From positions 9,599,402 through 9,663,401 of the forward strand of contig OX387183.1 in the NCBI GenBank assembly GCA_947561395.2: 64,000 nucleotides of DNA, in the 5' to 3' direction. This document shows positions 56,111 through 64,000 of this stretch, piece after piece (the first letter of the stretch is position 1; every line of letters starts with the position of its first letter). The translations under genes and the position numbers were made by a program. This DNA comes from Buxus sempervirens (Eukaryota; Streptophyta; Magnoliopsida; Buxales; Buxaceae). The notes under the pieces were generated by a model that did no database searches, was not told the origin of the DNA, and saw only the letters and a program-made list of their open reading frames with translations.

Positions 56111-58803
56111 ACAGGACGAATTGAATCTACTGCATTCTCTAAACTTGTCGACCCTTTACAACAAAAGTAATTGAAATCTAGTTCTCTCTGAATTATACCT
56201 TCACGTTCTATCATGTTTCCCAAATTCTTCAATTCCCAAAAACATGAAATCAACAGTAACATACATTCAACCAATAAATCAAAGAAAACTTCATATTCCT
56301 CTTTATACATGATCTCAAATACTACCTTGTTTATAATTCCTAAAATATAATGTTATTCTCTTAGATTCATATTAACACATTAAGAGCCTTTAAAAAACCC
56401 AGATTCATATAAGAATAAATCAATGATGATGATAAGAGAGATTAAGCATTATAAGCATAAAAAAATGGATTAAAACCACTTACCTTCAATCAAGCTCTGA
56501 TCCAAATCAACAAATCCAAGGTTCTTTAGCACTTTTCTTCTCAAACCCTTCCCCAAAATGGCTGGTTTCTCCCAAAAACGAAAATAGGTTATTGGGACTC
56601 TTCCTCTTCTTAATTCAACCCTAATTCCCTTCATTAAAGGAGAATAGATCTTAGCCGTTGATTTTCTTTCAATCTCAATATGATAAATATGATACGGTGT
56701 GTGTGCATCTATAAATACCACTATACACAACCAATAGAAATTTGTAATATTGAGGACTCATAGTCTTGGTCAAAGTCTTACTAGCATTAATTTAGTATAT
56801 TTAACCAGGTCCTTACAGCTGGACCTAGCACCAGGATGCCCAATTATCCCATGGAGCCAAGTATGTGGTGTTCATCTTGTGTCGAGCAGAAGAAATTGAA
56901 GGATGTGTGGAGCAAGGGCACTGTCAGGGAGAAAATAGGGAAGTTTATATCTAAATTTTTTATCTTGAATCACATTCCAGCGAATGCAGCAGGGAGCCCC
57001 CATTTCAAGAACATGGTCGATATTATCCAAGAGTCGGGTCAGGGAGTCTTGCCTCCTACACTACGGGAGATTATGGGTGCGTACTTGGATTAGGAGGAGA
57101 CAGAGATGAAAGAGTTTATTACATCGCTACGACCCCACTGGGAGCAGTTTGGAGTTACGATCATGTGTGATGGATGGACAGGTCCTACTAAACTGTCAAT
57201 CATCAATTTCATGGTGTATTGTAGAGTCAGGACAGTGTTCTTGAGATCTGTTGACGCATCACACAATATCAAGGATGTGCCATATATTACCAGCTTATTA
57301 GAGAGTGTGGTACAAAAGGTTAGCCCTGAGAACGTCGTTCAGATTGTGACAGACAGTGCCAGTGCGTTCAAGAAAGCCAGCGAGACATTACAGCAGCGGG
57401 ATGCACGAGCACTCACCACATTTGTGTACAACCATAATTTTGTACTAGCGAAGATGAGAGAGAGATGTGGTGGGGACATAGTTCGGCTAAGGATTTCCAG
57501 ATTCGATACGAACTATATTGCATTAAATAGTATTCTGAGCCACAAGCAGGGATTGAGACCTTTATTTACCAGTGACGATTGGACGAGTTGTGCTCAGAGT
57601 TGCAAAGAGACTGGGATGAGAGTAGAGGACATTGTTTTGTCTAGCTCTTTTTGGGAGCATGTGCGAGAGTTGATTGCTATACTGCACCCCATATACCGTA
57701 TATTGCGGTTACTTGACACAGATTTCTATCCTACGGTAGGATCCATTTATAAGTGTATGGCGGTGATAAAAGCTCAGATTAAGGCCGGATCACCCAAATC
57801 ATATCAGTGGGTACTCAAGATTGTTAACGACATATGGTACAAGTCGCTAGGTCATCCTTTGCATGCAGCAAGTATAATTACAATTTTATTTGAATCATTT
57901 TATGTTTAATCATGTTTATAATTATATTTTAATTATTGTACTAATGTTTTTTCTTGTAATCGTCAATGCAGTATATTATTTGAATCCAAAATATCATTAT
58001 AAGGATAATCTTGGCGCACAACACAAACTCTGCGCTCGTGTCCACGAGGTTTACATAAAGTTGGACCCCCATTCAGAATCGGTTGGGGAATTTGGAAACG
58101 AGGTAGGGGTTATAGCATTTAACTTCATTTATGTTATGGATATCACTTCTTCTTAATAGTTATATTAATCATTAAGTATTGACCCTTTTAAATTATTCCA
58201 CTACCAGCTGATATAATTTAGAGATACGATGGGCTCATTCGGGTTGACTACGGCGATTGCATCGAGGGACAAGATGATGTCGTGTAAGTGACAAGGAATT
58301 ATGAATATTAATATTTTAAATTTCTAATTTCTAAATAATTTTTAATATTTTCTATTTGTAAATCTAGGTGAATGGTGGGCGATGCATGGTACAAGTGCCC
58401 CTACACTGAGGAAGTTAGCGTGTCGAATATTGGCTCAAACAGCATCCTCTTCTGCTTCTGAGCGCAATTCGAGTACGTTCGCACTCATACACACGAAGCA
58501 GAGGAACTGGCTAGCTTATCAGAGATTACAGAAGTTGGTCTTCTGCCATTATAACATGAGGCTGAGGACGAAGCAGTTAGAGATAGAGCACGGCACCACC
58601 GCTGCGATTGTGAAGGATCCTTTGGATGTGTTATTCAGTAATGAAGTCGATGACGAGGATCCATTTGTAGAGTGAGTTAGATGTGTTGAGATGGATTAGC
58701 CTGATCGTAGTCCTAGCCCAGTCATTGCACACGCTGCAATAGAGTTGGGCATCGATGTAGACGCAGCTATGGAGGAGGATAGGGGGAGGTTCGCGGAGAC
58801 TCA

Positions 58804-59682
58804 TTGGACAACCTCATCAGAGTTGTTCCTTCCTCTGCTACTGCGACGATACTAGCCCCAGTCCCAGTCCGTAGGCATGTTTCATCGTTAGAGGAGGAGG
58901 AGGAGGAGGAGGAGACAGATGATGATGATGAGTTCGGATCTTCAGATGATGATGATGGAGATGGTGGTGCTAGTGGTGGTTATGGTGGTGTTGGCATCAA
59001 TGGTCTGGGGTTGAGCCCATTTACTGGAGAGGCGGCTTTCCATCATACTAACGGAGATAGAGATTGTGATGGGAGTGGGGGATATTCCTTTCAGAGGAGG
59101 AAAGGCAAGGAGAGACAGCATACAGGGATGTACGATGACTCATCTTCCGTGGCACAGAGTTTCGAATCTTTAGATGTTAGAGGATCATCGAGTTCTTATG
59201 GAGAGCAGTATCCTCACTATCCACCACAGCTGACCCAGGGACACTATCCAACCTACTATCCTCAGAAGCTTGGGCCAGTAGATTCATCAGATAGTAGTAG
59301 TTACAGTACATCATACGGATATCCTGGAGCACACATGCAAACATCTGATCCATTTGGGATCTTTCCAGTGAATCCATATCCGTATGGCTATTATCCTATG
59401 CTTGTTGTACCTATTGGTATTGGAGCTGCAGCAGTAACCCCTCCATACAAGCATCTCGATTATCCTGCACCGTCTCCTCCGTCACCACAAGAGCAAGAGA
59501 CGTGCTACTATTATGATGATTTCCCTCCAGTTGGTATCATGGCTCACATGACACAGGAGGAGTATGAGCACCATGCCCGTGCATATCAGAGAGAATACAG
59601 ATTTCGGATGGGATGGAAGCGCTACTATCATTTTATTGGCGAGAGATCAGGGTTTGAGCCACGTCGTTCATTTCATGTCTGA
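58804..59682 (+). pseudogene. C-terminal tail of the hAT transposase gene, frame-shifted from the body
   Basis: A 292-codon open frame is acidic (a run of Glu, then Asp), then Gly-, Ser- and Tyr-rich, ending EEYEHHARAYQREYR and a short tail. Long low-complexity tails are common in plant BED/DUF659 hAT proteins. The dimerisation exon's own frame passes a TGA at 58673 and carries on (for example HAAIELGIDVDAAMEE) until a +2 shift near 58810-58830 brings this frame into play. No domain is recognised, so it is probably part of the same dead gene. Confidence 0.55.
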
Positions 59683-59959
59683 TTTGACGGTATGGTTATA
59701 TGTTTTTTACTTTATATATTGTTGTTTTAGTTTAATTTAAAATTTGGATCCTCTTTGTTATTTTTTATTTAAAGTTTAAACACAGCGCACACAGCATCAC
59801 CCTGATGGGCCTGATCATTACATTTATATTCTACATTGTGTTTTCATGATTTTTGAGATATATTATTGATGCTTGTGGTATTTTAAGTGCAATTTTGAAG
59901 TATATAACTTATGCTTGTTGAGTTGTTGTAAATTTAGCATTTTTTTTGAAAAAAATGCA

Positions 59960-60652
59960 CCCAGAAATGTTTCTGGCGTGGCGTGCCGACGAAATTTTGT
60001 TCAATTCGTCGGAATACATAGGAAAATATGTTTTCCGGCTAATCGACGGTGCCCTGGGCGGCATGCCCAGGTGCACTGAAATTCAAAACCTTGTTCACGG
60101 GGGAGGAGACTTGTTCTCCCCTTTTCTTTTGAAGAGAGCCGAAGAGCAAGGGTTCTCTCTTCTCTTCCCTAAACTCATTTTTTTATTTTTCTTTTATCTT
60201 TTGTTTTATTTTATTATTTTATTTGATCCTTTTCTTTTTCTTTGTTTTTTGTTTGATTTTTTTTTATATATTTTAAGGTTTTTTTTCTTTCTTTCTTATC
60301 ATTTTTGTCTTATCTATTTTATTTAACTATTTTTTTTGCCTTTTTGGTGAATTATGACTTGATTTCACAACGTGGCAATTATTCAACCGCAGTTTGTTAA
60401 TTTAGTGCAATTTATGCATTTATTCATAATTTTGCCCATTTGAATTGTTTTGGCAATAACTTTCTTATTTGAACTCCGATTCACGCATAGTCAGTGGTGT
60501 TGAAATTGTACAAATTTTTTTTTATAAAATGATGTGAGAAGCATAGGTCAAAGCAGCCTCTGGAAAAATACAAAATTTTGATTCAAGGGTTCAGCCAATT
60601 CTTTTAGGGTTCTCTGGCAATTTTTAAAAGGTGCAAAAACTAGGTGCTTACA
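59960..60652 (-). repeat. LTR-like sequence ending TAGGTGCTTACA
   Basis: The minus strand opens TGTAAGCACCTAG at 60652, close to TGTCAGCACCTC at 20031, and both are followed by TTTTTGCACC. The left limit, and the overlap with the right end of the hAT element, are unresolved. It is T-rich, with inverted words such as GCCGACGAAATT with AATTCGTCGG. Confidence 0.45.
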
Positions 60653-60718
60653 CATATATCTAACACACATTAAGTTGTTTAATTAACTAGAGAACACCAC
60701 ACACTTACGTATATAATT

Positions 60719-61085
60719 AGAGATGGCAACAGGTCAAGTTTGGGGTGGCTTTTAGTTTATGAGTTTAGTTAATACCAAACCTTAACTCATCTCTATCGGG
60801 TTAGTAACGGGGTGGGTCAGGGTTGACTCGCTTGGAGTGTAGAATGCGAAAAAAACATGTTTTGAAAAATATAATATATATATTGTTAATATATTTATTA
60901 ATAAAATATGTATTTTTTATATATGATATATATGAAAATAATATTTAAAACATATAAAAATGATATTTTAACATATGAAGTTTGGGTTTTGGTAGGGTCA
61001 GGGCCAGTTATGCTAAACCCGAACTTGCCCCTAATCCGGTTTTAGCCATATCAATTAGTTGCATGGTGGAGCAGGCGTTTAACAT
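60719..61085. repeat. MITE-like element (GATGGCAACAGG type)
   Basis: It begins TAGAGATGGCAACAGG and ends with CCCCATTGCGATCCG, an imperfect inverted match (CGGATCGCAATGGGG). The AT-rich centre is similar to 62360-62717. Confidence 0.5.
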
Positions 61086-62355
61086 GCCCCATTGCGATCC
61101 GTATATATGATGGAAGCTTGAAGATATATTAATTCAGACAAGAACAATTGTTAAAAACAAACCACAAGCGTCATATGGGAAGAAGACTATTTTTGTATGA
61201 TAGACAAAGACTGTAGCAGAAAAAATCTGATCAGCATATTGCTCACATCTTATTTGTTAAAGCCAACCAAACATTTTATCTTGTCTTTTTTGGTGGAAAA
61301 AGCAATTTTATATTAATTTGCCTTTTTGGGTGGAAAAGGGGATTTTATATTAATTTGCACATATCCTAGCTTTAGTGCATCCCCTAACATCTGCGGGCCA
61401 CAGTTTTGTTAAAGTCCTAGTCGATGGTGACTAGAATACAGTGAGTGTAGACTTCCTTTCGCTTTCCCGTTCACTAAAGTTCTGTAAAATCATTTTGTCT
61501 TTTCGTATGATAACGAAGCTAGCTATGCGTTTCCAAATTCCAAGCACGTGAAGTCTGTCAAGGAATCTACGTTAAAGCAAGGAAAGTAAGAACAACAATC
61601 GTCGTTTTCTCTAGACACATGTGAATTGACAAAAGAGGGGATTGCATTATTTCTAGCGGGGAATCTACTTTAAAGCAAGGAAAGTGAAACACAGCCCATA
61701 GAATCGTCGTTTTCTCTTATCTCATGTACAAAAGAAAGGATTGCATTATTCCTGGGATACACACTTATAAATTCTTGAAAAATAAATTTTAGTTTCACTG
61801 GCACAAGATTATTGATGGGCATGTATATTCTCTGAGCTTTCTCAACCATATCTGTTGCCTTCTTCCATCCTTTGTCTTCATCTCTCTCTACACTTCTCCC
61901 AAATCTCGCGGAAATTCACAAGAACTCATATCAATGAGGAAGGGGAGAATGGAGGGATAGAGAGAATAGAATCCCTGCTGCAGACCCTACAACAACCGTA
62001 AGATGCGACCACGTACAGAATCCCGTGGCGGCAGTTTTCTTACGTTTTTAAATATGAAATTCAATTAATTGACATTTCATTTTGAAAAATATGAAAGTGA
62101 GATGTTACGTGCAGCATCCCATGAATGTTGTAAGGTCTGTTGCAGATGATTTCATCTTAGAAAGATTGGTCATCCAAGAGATTATATTCACTAAAACATA
62201 GCAATGTTTTCAATCAGTCCCTAAACATAGAGCACTAGGGACGCCAATTGAATTTTCAATCAAATCAAATCAGGACAATTATGAAAGCAATGTTGGATTT
62301 AAAAGAACAAATGTTGGATTTAAAGAAAGAAAGATAAACAATCACCCTTTCTCGT
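61086..62355. repeat. Intergenic DNA with two local tandem duplications
   Basis: At about 61287-61365 a ~40-bp unit (GGTGGAAAAAGCAATTTTAT / GGTGGAAAAGGGGATTTTAT) is doubled. At 61560-61765 a ~105-bp unit (AAAGCAAGGAAAGT, ATCGTCGTTTTCTCT, GGATTGCATTATT) is doubled. No gene was seen. Confidence 0.65.
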
Positions 62356-62359
62356 AAGT

Positions 62360-62717
62360 ACATTAAGAGGGCTGGTTTGGGATAGGTTTTGGTTAACCCG
62401 AACCCCCCTTTATAGGAGTTTAGCAAATACCATATCTTACCCCGCCTCTATCGGGTTGGTAACGGGTGGGGTGGGTCTGCCCTGATTGGTATATAGAATG
62501 AAAAAAAAAATGCTTTTCATAAGTAGAATATATACATTAATAATATATGCATTTTTATATGTAAAATATAAGAAATAATATTAAAAACATATAAAAAATA
62601 ATATTATAATACATGAAGGTCGGGCCCCTAACATGATTTTAGGCATACCAAATCCTAACCATCAGGGTTGGGACAGAGTAAGCTAAATTGGTAACTTGCC
62701 CCATTTCCATCCCTAGC
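62360..62717. repeat. MITE-like element (inverted GATGGAAATGGGG end)
   Basis: The right end reads CCCCATTTCCATCCCTA; the left part carries AACCCGAACCCCC. It is related to 60719-61085. The target duplication is not resolved. Confidence 0.45.
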
Positions 62718-62824
62718 ACGTAGTCTCAAAAAGCCAATTCTCATCTTATATCTTTAGTCCCACCCTTTTATCATTCTTGGGTGAAATTGATACATGTGCC
62801 CCCTAAGGGCTTTTTAATTACAAG

Positions 62825-63020
62825 ATAAAGCCTCTCAATTCATCTACGGTTGGATCCAACCGTAGCCAATGCCATGCTACCATATGGGCTGCATAGAGGG
62901 CAAGGACCTAATAGACCTGATATTTGTCAGGTCCTTGCCTGCCATGCAGCAGGTGGCTACATGTCATTGACTACGGTTGGACTATTTTACAAGTCCAAAT
63001 GTAGATGATTCAATCCCTTC
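62825..63020. repeat. MULE-type MITE, about 195 bp
   Basis: Inverted ends include CATCTACGGTTGGA on the left and, inverted, CATCTACATTTGGACTTGTA on the right, and then CCAACCGTAGYCAATG in both. An inner inverted pair AAGGACCTRA / TCAGGTCCTTG is present. The termini resemble the Pack-MULE at 33290 (GTCTACGGTCGGACTTGTA). Confidence 0.6.
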
Positions 63021-63104
63021 CTCTTATACCTTTGTCAGTCCTTCCTAATCGCAATATGTTAGCAAGTATTTAAAGAGTTTATAAATCTTTTAGGGCGCAT
63101 TTTA

Positions 63105-63240
63105 AAATAATTCCATCCAATTCTTCATAATTGATAATTAATGATATTTTGTTTAAATAATTGAGAAGAAGAATTGGATGACTGAATCTGAATTATTTTT
63201 AATAAGCATCACTAAAAACAAAATTTCCCAATCTTTTAAG
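63105..63240. repeat. MITE fragment related to 46955-47090
   Basis: It shares GAATTGGATGACTGAATCT and the CATCACTAAAAACAAA end with the other copies. Confidence 0.5.
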
Positions 63241-63781
63241 GGGTTTTTTTTTTAAAAAAAAAACATTAAAATGAGGATCTCAATCATTTAAAAAAGGGTT
63301 TTACTAATGGTTAATCATAAAGAATTTTTTGTTTTCTTTGGAAACTCAGGGTACGTATTTGACTCGTTTAAACCTTATTGACGTAGCCCAAAGGAATTGT
63401 GCACGTGAGACCTCAGGGAAACACATCTCTACGCCGACCATCAGGCCATCCTGCTCGGTTAACACTGAAACAGAATTATTTCGTAAAATACAGCATTCAA
63501 CTCAATTCTCTATCTTGAAACCCTTGCTTGTGCTAAGAGTCGGTGGCACTCCCACCGTCTGGGGGCGCCTGTACAAACCGGTCTTTACATCGATTAGTGG
63601 GGTTGATGTCTATCAATATCATTAGAGGCTGATAAAGGTTAGAAGAAATGCTCCCCGACAAAAAATGCAAAAAGTAATGGTGGTTGTTGCCATTTAAGAT
63701 CAATCTACATTATCTTAAGTAAGGCCGAAATTGAATCGATGATCGTTTGCGGAGGAGACTGGAGAGCAGAAATTAACTGGT
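63241..63781. promoter_or_regulatory. Upstream region of the DUF4220-like gene
   Basis: It presumably holds the promoter and 5' UTR. No clear TATA box can be asserted. An ORF at 63329-63625 has no recognisable similarity. Confidence 0.35.
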
Positions 63782-64000
63782 ATGGATCCCATCCCTCCTC
63801 ATATCAAGAAGCTCTGGAATACATGGAATCTCCGCATCTTCATTCTGGTTAGTTTGTTACTACAGTCCTTTTTAGTCCTGGTCGCATCCTTCAGGAAACG
63901 AAAGGCGCAAAAACGGATAAGCATGCTTGTATGGCTTTCTTACTTGCTTGCCGACTGGGTTGCGGCATTTGCAGTTGGACTCATATCAAACAGCCAAGGC
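63782..64000 (+). CDS. DUF4220-type membrane protein, first 73 codons (cut by window edge)
   Basis: The ATG at 63782 opens a frame that runs to the last base (73 codons). It begins MDPIPPHIKKLWNTWNLR, then a hydrophobic segment (FILVSLLLQSFLVLVASF), a basic loop (RKRKAQKR) and a second hydrophobic segment (ISMLVWLSYLLADWVAAFAV). This pattern, with the LWNTW and YLLADWVA words, matches the N-terminus of plant DUF4220/DUF594 proteins, multi-pass membrane proteins of unknown function. The rest lies beyond the window, so completeness cannot be judged. Confidence 0.82.
   Translation, partial: MDPIPPHIKKLWNTWNLRIFILVSLLLQSFLVLVASFRKRKAQKRISMLVWLSYLLADWVAAFAVGLISNSQG

Larger units (their letters stand above)
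54426..56817 (+). repeat. Solo LTR, 2392 bp, GCTGG target duplication, inside the hAT transposase
   Basis: It starts TGTCACGCCCTGAAACC and ends AGGTCCTTACA. GCTGG flanks it on both sides (54421-54425 and 56818-56822). There is no primer site or internal domain. The TGTCACGCCC start recalls Ty3/gypsy (Tekay/Del-like) LTRs; the orientation is inferred from that only. Confidence 0.88.
53872..58675 (+). pseudogene. hAT transposase (BED finger, DUF659, dimerisation domain), split by a solo LTR
   Basis: The frame starts MASGSDSGEG at 53872. A BED finger follows (GNKTVCNYCRQIIKGG, SWLKQHLA). The frame is cut at 54426 by a 2392-bp LTR and resumes in phase at 56823 after the GCTGG duplication. Then come SKFFILNHIPANAA, a TAG at 57091-57093, and DUF659 (TIMCDGWTGPTKLSIINF, QIVTDSASAFKKA). 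The usual segment with the Cys/His site before TFVYNH is missing. An intron at 57872-57971 joins HAA to YYLNPKYHY. Later exons carry GSFGLTTAIASRDKMMS and ILAQTASSSASERN, the dimerisation signature, to TGA 58673-58675. Dead copy of a plant hAT gene. Confidence 0.88.
52300..60010 (+). mobile_element. Large decayed hAT element (BED / DUF659), approximate limits
   Basis: The centre is a BED-DUF659-hAT-C transposase. Sequence at 52305-52345 and, inverted, at 59975-60015 shares GGCGGCACGCC / GTCGGCACGCC and AAATTT words, suggesting inverted (sub)terminal regions. No clear 8-bp target duplication was found, so the ends are estimates. A solo LTR (54426-56817) sits inside. Confidence 0.55.

Noticed and set aside
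63329..63625. 98-codon ORF upstream of the DUF4220-like gene
   Set aside because: No recognisable similarity, and the start is not supported; probably chance.

Overview
This window looks like nuclear DNA of a flowering plant, most likely a eudicot. The evidence is GT-AG introns, a PPR gene, NLR resistance-gene fragments, captured enolase, glycolate oxidase and TIFY exons, and a dense nest of plant transposons. I cannot name the species. Host genes are few: a PPR gene cut by a retrotransposon, two half-NLR genes on the minus strand, and the first exon of a DUF4220-type membrane protein at the right edge. Almost everything else is mobile DNA or its relics.

Layout. 1-15457: a minus-strand Ty3/gypsy element of the Tat type. 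Reading leftwards it has a 2.3-kb LTR, a tRNA-Arg-type primer site, a 3.2-kb leader with a minisatellite, gag-protease, pol (RT, two RNase H modules, integrase), an antisense spliced extra gene (DUF7745/plant-mobile-domain-like), a polypurine tract and the first 160 bp of the other LTR. 15458-20031: older LTR-like DNA holding a 1.8-kb solo LTR with GTAAC target duplications. 20473-26970: a PPR gene split by a complete Ty1/copia element (20603-25544) whose two 239-bp LTRs look identical, so the insertion is recent. 28549-32956: two related hAT elements, one inserted at the very end of the other; the target duplications allow the order to be read. 33270-43683: a probable Helitron carrying broken enolase exons; a 4.6-kb Pack-MULE with about 1.15-kb inverted arms (33290-37885) sits 20 bp inside its 5' end and itself carries TIFY/JAZ-like and glycolate oxidase fragments. 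44170-44486: a small hAT MITE. 45645-49647: two same-strand NLR halves, one with NB-ARC and no LRR, the other with winged-helix and LRR and no P-loop. 50241 onwards: an LTR fragment and CT-rich DNA. About 52.3-60.0 kb: a decayed BED/DUF659 hAT element whose transposase frame is split by a 2.4-kb solo LTR (GCTGG duplications). 60.6-63.7 kb: MITE-rich intergenic DNA. 63782-64000: start of the DUF4220-like gene.

The genes do not form a pathway. What links them is insertion history. Six insertions can be bounded from target duplications read directly (copia TTTTC, solo LTRs GTAAC and GCTGG, hATs GTCCATTG, CCCCTAGT and ATGATGAG), plus a MULE (AAGGRAAAG, one mismatch) and a Helitron (A/T flanks). 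Two insertions (copia in PPR, solo LTR in hAT transposase) leave the original reading frame exactly recoverable across the duplication. All alignments were made by eye; family names rest on recognised motifs, not on database searches.
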